A DNA stretch of 6,016 nucleotides from JADLGF01 sp020849415 (lineage in GTDB: Bacteria > Chloroflexota > Chloroflexia > Thermomicrobiales > UBA6265), in the NCBI GenBank assembly GCA_033812595.1, contig JAPXTJ010000163.1, positions 1-6,016 on the forward strand, given 5' to 3'. Positions within the stretch are counted from its first letter, which is position 1; the number at the start of each line of letters is the position of its first letter. The notes under the pieces were generated by a model, which saw only the letters and a program-made list of their open reading frames with translations, searched no databases and was not told the DNA's origin. Below are positions 1-6,016 of this stretch, one piece after another. Both the position numbers and the translations under genes were made by a program.

Positions 1-35
1 GGAACTCGGAACTCGGAACTCGGAACTCGGAACCC
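1..35. repeat. 7-bp tandem repeat (GGAACTC), five units
   Basis: Four perfect consecutive copies of GGAACTC (1-28) are followed by a fifth degenerate unit, GGAACCC (29-35). The tract lies five bases beyond the argG stop codon and is cut by the window edge, so its true length is unknown. The same heptad, read as GAACTCC instead of GAACTCG, recurs in the tkt-tal gap, so this is a dispersed intergenic repeat family and not a single slippage product. No hairpin or U-tract is visible, so it does not look like the argG terminator. Confidence 0.9.
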
Positions 36-39
36 CAGC

Positions 40-1377
40 CTACTCGGTCTTGCCGCCGCCGAGTTGCGGGTAGCTGCCTTCCTTCGAGAAGGAGAGCAGG
101 CCGCTGTTGACGTAGCCGATCAGCTTTTCGCGGGTGTCGGTGATGTCGTTGTTGCGCATCGTCAGCTGGCCGATTCGGTCCTTGGCGTCGAAGGTGCCCT
201 CGCCCTTTTCCATCGTCAGCCGTTCCGGCGCGTAGGTGAGGTTCGGGGATGAGGTGTTCAGGATCGAGTAATCGTTGCCGCGGCGCAGGCCGATCGTCAC
301 CTCGCCGGTGACCGCGCTGGCCACCCAGCGTTGCAGCGATTCGCGCAGCATCATCGCCTGCGGATCGAACCAGCGTCCCTGGTAAAGCAGCCGGCCGAGC
401 CGCCGTCCGCTGATGTGGTACTGATCGAGCGTGTCCTCGTTGTGGATGCCGCTCAGTAGCCGCTCGTAGGCGATGTAGAGCAGCGCCATTCCCGGCGCTT
501 CGTAGATGCCGCGACTCTTCGATTCGATAATGCGGTTTTCGATCTGGTCGCTCATGCCGAGTCCGTGCCGGCCGCCGATCCGGTTCGCCTCGCTGAAGAG
601 TTCGACCTGGTCATCGAAGGTCTGGCCGTTGATCGCCACCGGCCACCCTTGTTCGAAGGTGATCGTGACTTCCTCGTAGGCGATCTGGACGTCGTCCTTC
701 CAGAAGGCGACCCCCATGATCGGGTTGATGATCGTCACGTTCGAATCGAGCTGTTCGAGGTCCTTCGCTTCGTGGGTGGCGCCGAGGATGTTCGAATCGG
801 TCGAGTAGGCCTTCTCGAGACTCATCCGGTAGCCGAGTCCGGCCTTGTTCAGGTAGGCCGACATCTCCGCGCGACCGCCGAGTTCATCGATGAACTGCTG
901 ATCGAGCCACGGCTTGTAAATGCGCAACTCCGGATTGACCAGCAGGCCGTACCGGTAGAAGCGCTCGATGTCATTTCCTTTATAGGTGCTGCCATCGCCC
1001 CAGACGTGAACGTCGTCATCCTTCATTGCCGCCACGAGCATAGTGCCGGTCACGGCCCGGCCGAGCGGGGTGGTGTTGAAGTAGGTCAGGCCGGCGGTGG
1101 TGATGTGAAACGCGCCGCACTGGATGGCGGTGAGCCCCTCGGCGACCAGCTGCGCCCGGCAATCGACCAGGCGCGCCGCCTCGGCGCCGTGCTGCATCGC
1201 CCGGCGGGGAATGTCGTCGTAGTCTTCTTCGTCCGGCTGGCCGAGATTGGCGGTGTAGGCGTACGGAATCGCGCCCTTCTCACGCGCCCAGTAGAGCGCC
1301 GCGCTCGTATCGAGTCCGCCCGAGAAGGCGATGCCGATCTTTTCCCCGACCGGAAGCGATTCCAGAATGTTTCCCAT
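40..1377 (-). CDS. argG: Argininosuccinate synthase, E. coli-type long subclass
   Basis: This cytoplasmic enzyme joins L-citrulline and L-aspartate with ATP to give argininosuccinate, AMP and PPi, the penultimate step of arginine synthesis. The 445-residue product is close to the E. coli ArgG length (about 447) and longer than the roughly 400-residue common bacterial class. The N-type ATP pyrophosphatase loop SGGLDTS is at residues 19-25, YTANLGQPDEEDYD at about 41-54, and FNTTPLGRAVTGT at about 100-112. WGDGSTYKGNDIERFYRY at 126-143 is the form typical of the E. coli-like subclass; other bacteria usually have an HGATGKGND-type motif there. GATHEAKDLE and the block GGRHGLGMSDQIENR are intact further on. 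The start is fixed by an in-frame TGA three codons upstream (1384-1386). The ribosome site is weak: GGAG at 1390-1393 is 12 bases from the ATG. The gene is complete, ends in TAG, and is divergent from tkt. Confidence 0.97.
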   Translation of the reverse strand: MGNILESLPVGEKIGIAFSGGLDTSAALYWAREKGAIPYAYTANLGQPDEEDYDDIPRRAMQHGAEAARLVDCRAQLVAEGLTAIQCGAFHITTAGLTYFNTTPLGRAVTGTMLVAAMKDDDVHVWGDGSTYKGNDIERFYRYGLLVNPELRIYKPWLDQQFIDELGGRAEMSAYLNKAGLGYRMSLEKAYSTDSNILGATHEAKDLEQLDSNVTIINPIMGVAFWKDDVQIAYEEVTITFEQGWPVAINGQTFDDQVELFSEANRIGGRHGLGMSDQIENRIIESKSRGIYEAPGMALLYIAYERLLSGIHNEDTLDQYHISGRRLGRLLYQGRWFDPQAMMLRESLQRWVASAVTGEVTIGLRRGNDYSILNTSSPNLTYAPERLTMEKGEGTFDAKDRIGQLTMRNNDITDTREKLIGYVNSGLLSFSKEGSYPQLGGGKTE

Positions 1378-1630
1378 TGCCGCTCATTACTCCGCTGCTT
1401 GGCCGGACTGCCGGACGTTATCAGACCGCGCCGCGCGCGGGCCGGTCGCCCGCCATTATCGGGCATTCGGCTGAAAGTGGTCCCGACGCGACAATATGAG
1501 GACCGAGCGATTGTGAAGAAAACCGGAATCTCCCCAGGAATGCGGACAATCGATGCCCCCACTATCGACGCCATCCCCCGTCCGGGTGGATAATCGGATC
1601 AGGAAACGATGCCGCGCCGAACACAGAAAA

Positions 1631-1660
1631 TTGTGGTAAGCGTTTACAAGGCCGCATATT
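1631..1660 (+). promoter_or_regulatory. Candidate tkt promoter
   Basis: TTGTGG (1631-1636, 3 of 6 to the -35 consensus) and CATATT (1655-1660, 4 of 6 to the -10 consensus) are separated by 18 bases, in the most AT-rich part of the gap. A start about seven bases beyond would give a leader near 90 bases before the TTG codon. The match is weak. The main support is its position and the operator-like palindrome lying between the two boxes, which would suit repression. Confidence 0.25.
1635..1648. promoter_or_regulatory. LacI/GalR-family operator-like palindrome
   Basis: GGTAAGCGTTTACA contains the near-palindrome GTAAGCGTTTAC (1636-1647), imperfect at one base pair, with the central CG typical of LacI/GalR-family operators. 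Against the CcpA cre consensus TGWAANCGNTNWCA it fits at 13 of 14 positions, missing only the first T. It sits about 107 bases upstream of the tkt start and about 258 upstream of argG, so tkt is the more likely target. Sugar-responsive control of a pentose phosphate operon would make sense. The regulator is not in the window and may not be CcpA itself. Confidence 0.45.
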
Positions 1661-1741
1661 CGAAATCACATCCGCCACTGTTGCCTAGGATTCCGGCGCA
1701 TGGCGCACGATTTCACTCCGGTGTGCGGCCGGCAATCATAG

Positions 1742-1747
1742 AGGAGG
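1742..1747 (+). promoter_or_regulatory. Shine-Dalgarno that sets the TTG start of tkt
   Basis: AGGAGG lies seven bases upstream of TTG at 1755-1757. It is the strongest ribosome site in the window. There is no in-frame ATG until codon 42, inside the conserved N-terminal thiamine diphosphate region, so the TTG start is well supported. Confidence 0.88.
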
Positions 1748-1754
1748 CACCCAG

Positions 1755-3791
1755 TTGGCCGTTGCCACTGATCGGCAGCTCGAAACGCTCGCGATCAACA
1801 CGATCCGCACCCTCTCGATCGACGCCGTGCAGGCGGCGAATTCGGGGCACCCCGGCTTGCCGCTCGGCGCCGCCGCCATGGGGTACGTGATCTTTCAGGA
1901 TTTTCTCAAGCACAACCCGCGCAACCCTCACTGGTTCGATCGCGATCGCTTCGTCCTTTCGGCCGGGCACGGGTCGGCGCTTATCTACAGCCTGCTCCAC
2001 CTGACCGGCTACGATCTGCCGATCGAGGAGATCAAGGCCTTCCGCCAGCTCGAATCGAAAACGCCGGGCCACCCGGAAGCGCGCCACACGCCGGGCATCG
2101 AGGTCACCACTGGCCCCCTCGGCCAGGGCTTCGCCAACGGTCTCGGCCTGGCGATGGCGGAGGCGCACCTCGCCGCCCGCTACAACCAGCCGGGCCACGA
2201 GATCATCGATCACTACACCTACGCCATCGTTTCCGACGGTGACGTGATGGAAGGGGTGGCGATGGAGGCCGCCTCCTTGGCCGGCCACCTCAAACTCGGC
2301 AAGATGATCTACCTCTACGACCAGAACCAGATCACCCTCGCCGGCAGCGCCAATGTCTCCTTCAGCGAGGATGTGCCGAAGCGGTTCGAGGCGATGGGCT
2401 GGCACGTGCAGTCGATCGACGGCCTCGATCCCGACGCCGTGCGCGCCGCCATCGAGGCCGCGCAGGCGGTCACCGATCAGCCGTCACTGATCTGCTGCCA
2501 CACCGTGATCGGCTTCGGATCGCCCGCCAAGGCGAATTCCTTCAGCTCGCACGGTTCACCGCTCGGGCCCGACGAAGTGATCGCCACCAAGCGGAATCTC
2601 GGCTGGCCGAGCGAGGAACCCTTCTTCCTGCCGGACGAGGCGGTCACCCATTTCCGCGATGCGATCGGCAAGGGCTCACGGCTCGAAGCCGACTGGAACG
2701 ACCGCTTCACCACCTACGCCGCCGCCTTCCCGGAACTCGCCGTCGAACTGCAGCTTGCCATCGAAGGCAAGCTCCCGAGGGGCTGGGACAGCGATCTCGC
2801 CTCCTGGCAGCCGGGCGACAAGCCGGTCGCCACCCGCAAGGCGTCCGAGGCGGTCATCCAGTCGTTCTTCGAGAAAGTGCCAAGTCTCTTCGGCGGTTCG
2901 GCCGATCTCAACCCCTCGACCAACAGCGTCATGAAGGGCGCGGGCGATTTCGAAGCGCCCGGATCGAAGCCGGACTTCGTGCAGGGCGCCGTCGGTGGTG
3001 AGTGGGGCTACGGTGGGCGCAATATCCACTGGGGCATCCGCGAGCACGCCATGGGCAGCGCCGCCAACGGAATCGCCGCGCACGGCGGGCTGATCCCCTA
3101 CACCGCCACCTTCCACGTCTTTTCCGATTACATGCGCCCGGCCGTGCGCCTGGCGGCGCTGACCGGCTACAAGACGATCTTCATCTTCACCCACGACAGC
3201 ATCGCTGTCGGGGAAGACGGCCCGACCCACGAGCCGGTCGAACAGACGATGTCGCTGCGGCTGATCCCGAATCTCTCGGTGATCAGACCGGCCGATGGCA
3301 ACGAAACCGCCGCCGCCTGGAAACGGGCGGTCGAGCGGGAGGGACCGACTGCGCTCATTCTGAGCCGGCAGGATCTGCCGATCCTCGATCAGTCGGACGC
3401 CCAGGGGGACGCCTCGAAGGGCGGCTACCTCCTGGCCGACGGCTCGGACATTACGCTGATTGCCTCCGGCTCGGAGGTTTCGCTGGCGGTCGAAGCGCGG
3501 GCCAAGTTGGCCGAGCGCGGCATCTCCGCCCGCGTCGTGTCGCTGCCGAGCTGGGACATCTTCGAAGCCCAGGAACCGGCCTACCGGGAAGCGGTGCTCG
3601 GACCCGCCGGCGCGCCGCGCGTCACCATCGAAGCGGGCGTCACCCTCGGCTGGGAACGCTACGCCGGCGCCAACGGCGTTTCGATCGGCGTTGATCGTTA
3701 CGGCGCCTCCGGTCCGGGCAAGCTGGTGCTCGAAACCTACGGCTTCACCGCCGAGAACGTGGTGAACACCGCCCTGGCCCTGCTCAGCTGA
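1755..3791 (+). CDS. tkt: Transketolase
   Basis: This thiamine diphosphate enzyme moves two-carbon ketol units between ketoses and aldoses in the non-oxidative pentose phosphate pathway (xylulose 5-P with ribose 5-P or erythrose 4-P). The product is 678 residues, near the 660-680 usual for the family. SGHPGLPLG is at 30-38 and SAGHGSALIYSLLHLTGY at 69-86. The cofactor and metal motif begins SDGDVMEG (160-167) and ends at N191; D161 and N191 are 30 residues apart, as are D155 and N185 in E. coli TktA. SHGSPLG is at 265-271. The pyrimidine-domain catalytic Glu is E430 in GIREHAM, and HDSIAVGEDGPTHEPVEQ is at 480-497. The C-terminal domain covers roughly 550-678. The first Gly of the usual GDG motif is Ser, which I believe is a tolerated variant. 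It is first of three codirectional pathway genes and ends 78 bases before tal. The start is TTG. Confidence 0.97.
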   Translation: MAVATDRQLETLAINTIRTLSIDAVQAANSGHPGLPLGAAAMGYVIFQDFLKHNPRNPHWFDRDRFVLSAGHGSALIYSLLHLTGYDLPIEEIKAFRQLESKTPGHPEARHTPGIEVTTGPLGQGFANGLGLAMAEAHLAARYNQPGHEIIDHYTYAIVSDGDVMEGVAMEAASLAGHLKLGKMIYLYDQNQITLAGSANVSFSEDVPKRFEAMGWHVQSIDGLDPDAVRAAIEAAQAVTDQPSLICCHTVIGFGSPAKANSFSSHGSPLGPDEVIATKRNLGWPSEEPFFLPDEAVTHFRDAIGKGSRLEADWNDRFTTYAAAFPELAVELQLAIEGKLPRGWDSDLASWQPGDKPVATRKASEAVIQSFFEKVPSLFGGSADLNPSTNSVMKGAGDFEAPGSKPDFVQGAVGGEWGYGGRNIHWGIREHAMGSAANGIAAHGGLIPYTATFHVFSDYMRPAVRLAALTGYKTIFIFTHDSIAVGEDGPTHEPVEQTMSLRLIPNLSVIRPADGNETAAAWKRAVEREGPTALILSRQDLPILDQSDAQGDASKGGYLLADGSDITLIASGSEVSLAVEARAKLAERGISARVVSLPSWDIFEAQEPAYREAVLGPAGAPRVTIEAGVTLGWERYAGANGVSIGVDRYGASGPGKLVLETYGFTAENVVNTALALLS

Positions 3792-3798
3792 CGAAACG

Positions 3799-3854
3799 GG
3801 ACTACGGACTAAGGACTACGAACCCCGAACTCCGAACTCCGAACCCGGAACTAA
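3799..3854. repeat. 7-bp tandem repeat, eight units, in the tkt-tal gap
   Basis: Eight contiguous 7-bp units fill 56 of the 78 bases between tkt and tal with no break in register. Units 1-3 (3799-3819) follow GGACTAM. Units 4-7 (3820-3847) follow GAACYCS. Unit 8 (3848-3854) is GAACTAA, mixing the two types. All eight share G-R-A-C at the first four positions. Units 5 and 6 are identical (GAACTCC) and match the unit at the start of the window except for the last base. The tract ends just before the tal ribosome site, AAGGA (3858-3862). It shows no terminator-like hairpin, so read-through from tkt to tal is likely. Confidence 0.9.
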
Positions 3855-3869
3855 ACGAAGGAACGATCA

Positions 3870-5006
3870 ATGTCTCACGAACGCGCAACATCACTCCTGG
3901 CCTTCGGCCAGAGCATTTGGCAAGACGATATCTCCCGCAATCAGCTGACCTCCGGCTTCCTGCAGCGGATGGTCGATGAGGTCGGCATTCGCGGGGTCAC
4001 CTCCAATCCGACCATCTTCGAGAAGGCGATTGCCGCCGGAAGCGACTATGACGAGCAGATCGCCTCGCTCCTCGATGCCGGCAAGAGCGCGCTCGAGATC
4101 TTCGAAGCGGTCGAGGTCGATGACATTCGCGACGCTTGCGATGTCCTCCGCCCCGTCTACGACGCCAGCGATGGCGCCGACGGCTTCGTCTCGATCGAGG
4201 TGTCGCCCGACGCCGCCCGCAACGCCGATTCGACCCGCGAGCAGGTCCGCCGGCTCTGGGACGCCGTCGATCGCCCGAACCTGATGGTCAAGATTCCGGG
4301 CACCGCCGAAGGTCTGCCGGTGATCCGGGAGATGCTGGCCGAGGGGAAGAACATCAACATCACCCTCCTCTTCTCGATCGACTCTTACCGCGCGGTCGCC
4401 GAGGCCTACGTGTCGGCCCTCGAGGAGCGGTCCGCCAAGGGGCAGCCGATCGACCGCATCGCCTCGGTCGCCAGCTTCTTCGTCAGCCGGGTCGATACCC
4501 TGGTCGACAAGCTGCTCGACGAGAAGGCGAACGCCACCACCGATCCGAAACTGCACGACATCTACGCCGGACTGAAGGGCACGATCGCCGTCGCCAACGC
4601 CCAGCTCGCCTACGGGGCCTTCCTCGAAATCTTCGACGGACCGCGCTGGGACGCCCTGGCCGCGGCCGGCGCCCGGCCGCAGCGCCCGCTCTGGGCCAGC
4701 ACCGGCACCAAGAATCCCGATTACTCCGACACCCTCTACGTCGACACCCTGATTGGCCCGCACACCGTCAACACCATGCCGGGCAAAACGATCGAGGCGT
4801 TCCTCGATCATGGCGCCGTCAGCCGGACCGTCGACGCCGATCTGGAAGGCGCGCGGCAACTCATCGCCGAACTGGAAACAACCGGCATCGATCTCAAGGC
4901 AGTCACCGATCAACTCGAGCAAGAAGGCATCGCCTCCTTCGTCAAGTCGTTCGAATCACTGCTCGCCGGCGTTGAGTCGAAACGGGCGGCACTCGCGGGA
5001 CGTTGA
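3870..5006 (+). CDS. tal: Transaldolase
   Basis: This cytoplasmic Schiff-base enzyme transfers a dihydroxyacetone unit from sedoheptulose 7-P to glyceraldehyde 3-P, giving erythrose 4-P and fructose 6-P. The product is 378 residues, fitting the actinobacterial/cyanobacterial-like long transaldolase class (about 370) better than E. coli TalB (317). D19 in SIWQDDI and GVTSNPTIFEKAI (42-54) form the first active-site strands. E110 lies in VSIEVSP. K141 in LMVKIPGT is the Schiff-base lysine. NINITLLFS (161-169) carries the conserved Asn and Thr, and SVASFFVSRVDT (199-210) the phosphate-site Ser and Arg. WASTGTKNPDYSDTLYVDTLIG and the following TVNTMP near the C-terminal third are also characteristic. 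AAGGA at 3858-3862 is seven bases from the ATG. It is probably cotranscribed with tkt, which supplies and consumes the same sugar phosphates. Confidence 0.97.
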   Translation: MSHERATSLLAFGQSIWQDDISRNQLTSGFLQRMVDEVGIRGVTSNPTIFEKAIAAGSDYDEQIASLLDAGKSALEIFEAVEVDDIRDACDVLRPVYDASDGADGFVSIEVSPDAARNADSTREQVRRLWDAVDRPNLMVKIPGTAEGLPVIREMLAEGKNINITLLFSIDSYRAVAEAYVSALEERSAKGQPIDRIASVASFFVSRVDTLVDKLLDEKANATTDPKLHDIYAGLKGTIAVANAQLAYGAFLEIFDGPRWDALAAAGARPQRPLWASTGTKNPDYSDTLYVDTLIGPHTVNTMPGKTIEAFLDHGAVSRTVDADLEGARQLIAELETTGIDLKAVTDQLEQEGIASFVKSFESLLAGVESKRAALAGR

Positions 5007-5015
5007 GTTTCCGTT

Positions 5016-5125
5016 CCCTCGGGTTAAAACCCGAGGCTAAATCAGACGAAAGTCCCTCCGGGACTACGATCGAATTCAGTCCCGAAGGGACTTTCGGTGG
5101 TTAGCCCAGGGTTTTGAACCCTGGG
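5016..5125. repeat. REP-like inverted pair of composite palindromes
   Basis: Two copies of a roughly 48-50-base unit face each other across a 12-base spacer (5066-5077). Each unit has a 9-bp outer hairpin, a GGCTAA linker (5035-5040; complement TTAGCC at 5101-5106) and a small AGTCCC/GGGACT hairpin. The left outer stem pairs 5017-5025 with 5028-5036; the right pairs 5105-5113 with 5117-5125. The small hairpins are 5051-5065 (loop TCC) and 5078-5092 (loop GAA). Segments 5047-5065 and 5078-5096 are inverted repeats with one mismatch in 19. The two outer stems differ at two base pairs on both sides, with pairing kept. This layout resembles REP doublets (BIMEs) mobilised by REP-associated tyrosine transposases. 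It may also slow or partly end transcription between tal and gnd; no U-tract follows, so it is not a classic terminator. Confidence 0.88.
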
Positions 5126-5147
5126 ATCAACAACACAAGGATCGCGA

Positions 5148-6016
5148 ATGACAACAACAGCGGCACGGCACGTCGGGGTGATCGGCCTTGCGGTGATGGG
5201 CGAAAACCTGGCGCTGAACATCGAGCGCAACGGCTTCCCGATCGCCGTCTACAACCGGACCTGGGAACGGACCGAGGAGTTCATCAACGGACGCGCCAGC
5301 GGCCTGAACGTCGCGGCCGGCAAGACGCTGCCCGAATTCGTCGCGCTGCTGGAGCGGCCACGCCGGATCATCATCATGGTCAAGGCGGGCGCGCCGGTCG
5401 ATGCCGTCATCGCCGAACTGATCCCCCTCCTCCAGGAGGGCGACATGATCATCGACGGTGGCAACTCCCTCTTCATCGATTCCGAGCGCCGCTCGAAGGA
5501 AGTCGAAGCCGCCAATCTCCATTTCGTCGGCATGGGCATTTCCGGCGGCGAGGAGGGGGCGCTCTGGGGTCCCAGCCTGATGCCGGGCGGTCCGAAGCAG
5601 GCCTACATCCTGCTCGAACCGATGCTGCAGGCAATCGCGGCCAAGGCCGAGGATGGCGAGCCCTGCGTCACCCACATCGGCCCCGGCGGTTCCGGCCACT
5701 ACGTCAAGATGATCCACAACGGCATCGAGTACGGCGACATGCAGTTGATCGCCGAAAGCTACGACGTCATGCGTCACGCGCTCGGCATGACCGCGCCGCA
5801 GATCGCCGCTGTCTTCGCCGAGTGGAACAAGGGTCCGCTCGCCAGCTACCTGATCGAGATCACCGCTCAGGTGCTCGCCTACACCGATCCGGAAACCGGC
5901 GCGCCGCTTGTCGATCTGATTCTCGATACCGCCGAGCAGAAGGGCACCGGCCGCTGGACGAGCCAGAACGCGCTCGAACTCGGCTCACCGATCCCGACCA
6001 TCGACGCCGCCGTTTT
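5148..6016 (+). CDS. gnd: 6-phosphogluconate dehydrogenase, decarboxylating (3' end cut by the window)
   Basis: This enzyme oxidises and decarboxylates 6-phosphogluconate to ribulose 5-phosphate with NADP+ (or NAD+), ending the oxidative pentose phosphate branch. The frame is open from ATG to the window edge: 289 codons plus two bases, roughly 60% of the usual 470-residue long form. The nucleotide-binding loop GLAVMG is at 13-18 and NRT at 36-38; the Arg there suggests NADP+ preference. MVKAG is at 77-81, DGGNS at 103-107 and GISGGEEGALWGPSLMPGG at 130-148. HYVKMIHNGIEYGDMQLIAE (184-203) contains K187 and E194, matching the catalytic Lys183 and Glu190 of the sheep enzyme. DTAEQKGTGRWT (260-271) begins the C-terminal all-helical signature. 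AAGG (5137-5140) is seven bases from the ATG. The motif set and the expected length past residue 289 argue against the short Gnd-like form. It follows tal after the REP-like pair. Confidence 0.96.
   Translation, partial: MTTTAARHVGVIGLAVMGENLALNIERNGFPIAVYNRTWERTEEFINGRASGLNVAAGKTLPEFVALLERPRRIIIMVKAGAPVDAVIAELIPLLQEGDMIIDGGNSLFIDSERRSKEVEAANLHFVGMGISGGEEGALWGPSLMPGGPKQAYILLEPMLQAIAAKAEDGEPCVTHIGPGGSGHYVKMIHNGIEYGDMQLIAESYDVMRHALGMTAPQIAAVFAEWNKGPLASYLIEITAQVLAYTDPETGAPLVDLILDTAEQKGTGRWTSQNALELGSPIPTIDAAV

Larger units (their letters stand above)
1378..1754. other. Divergent argG/tkt intergenic control region
   Basis: These 377 bases separate the divergent starts of argG and tkt and must contain a promoter for each. 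I find no supportable gene, tRNA or strong terminator hairpin. The argG-proximal third is very GC-rich, and the tkt-proximal part (about 1620-1680) is more AT-rich. An operator-like palindrome lies at 1635-1648. Promoter boxes are weak by the sigma-70 consensus. For tkt, TTGTGG (1631-1636) and CATATT (1655-1660) are 18 bases apart and would flank the operator. For argG, TTCACA (complement of 1512-1517) and TATTGT (complement of 1491-1496) are only 15 apart. I saw no ArgR box matching the E. coli consensus. Confidence 0.7.

Noticed and set aside
1387..1393. Alternative argG start at the ATG complementary to 1385-1387
   Set aside because: It is out of frame with argG and only two bases from GGAG; the in-frame TGA at 1384-1386 leaves the ATG at 1377 as the start.
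1086..1574. Minus-strand open frame (162 codons) starting in the intergenic region and overlapping the argG start
   Set aside because: It is out of frame with argG, its C-terminal part is a frame-shifted reading of argG, and its N-terminal part resembles no family I know.
565..1593. Long plus-strand open frame (342 codons) antisense to argG and running into the intergenic region
   Set aside because: It lies opposite a clear argG, its product is Arg/Val/Asp-rich with no recognisable domain, and such frames are common opposite GC-rich genes.
1609..1890. Plus-strand frame (93 codons) beginning before tkt
   Set aside because: It overlaps the tkt N-terminus in another frame and reads Arg/Ser/Pro-rich; the AGGAGG site serves the TTG of tkt.
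3799..3854. Possible CRISPR array
   Set aside because: The period is 7 bp with no spacers, and no cas gene is present.
3891..4922. Long minus-strand open frame (343 codons) covering almost all of tal
   Set aside because: It mirrors the codon pattern of tal and is low in complexity (Gly, Asp, Val, Arg), with no family features or plausible ribosome site; tal is unambiguous on the other strand.
4136..4975. Plus-strand frame (279 codons) inside tal
   Set aside because: An Arg-rich frame-shifted reading of tal with no domain; the same applies to the one inside tkt at 3002-3694.
5016..5125. Simple rho-independent terminator after tal
   Set aside because: The hairpins are strong, but no U-tract follows either one, and the two-copy inverted layout is explained better as a REP-like pair.
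5127..5777. Minus-strand frame (216 codons) opposite gnd
   Set aside because: gnd is clear on the plus strand from its motifs; this is the antisense shadow.

Overview
The window comes from a GC-rich bacterial chromosome. It holds one arginine-biosynthesis gene on the minus strand and, divergently on the plus strand, three pentose phosphate pathway genes. The taxon is an inference: the gene order, the TTG start, the 7-bp intergenic repeats and the REP-like palindromes would fit Chloroflexota (for example Thermomicrobia-like lineages), but nothing in the window proves it.

Layout. Positions 1-35 carry a perfect 7-bp tandem repeat just past the 3' end of argG. argG (40-1377, minus) encodes a full-length argininosuccinate synthase of the long, E. 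coli-like subclass. A 377-bp intergenic region (1378-1754) separates it from tkt and must hold the control sequences for both directions. Its clearest element is a LacI/GalR-type operator-like palindrome at 1635-1648. tkt (1755-3791, TTG start behind a strong AGGAGG), tal (3870-5006) and gnd (5148 to beyond the window end) follow on the plus strand. The 78-bp tkt-tal gap is mostly eight exact 7-bp repeat units. The 141-bp tal-gnd gap is mostly a REP-like pair of inverted composite palindromes.

How the genes work together. Gnd makes ribulose 5-phosphate, NADPH and CO2 from 6-phosphogluconate. Transketolase and transaldolase then exchange carbon between pentose phosphates and glycolytic intermediates, so the plus-strand genes form a coherent pentose phosphate cluster, probably one transcription unit. 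ArgG joins citrulline and aspartate for arginine synthesis and shows no direct functional link to the cluster; it simply shares the divergent control region.

The coding content is ordinary central metabolism. The unusual material is intergenic: two tracts of one heptad-repeat family about 3.8 kb apart, and a palindrome pair whose two copies differ by compensatory base-pair changes. I see no phage, transposase, CRISPR, toxin or defence gene.
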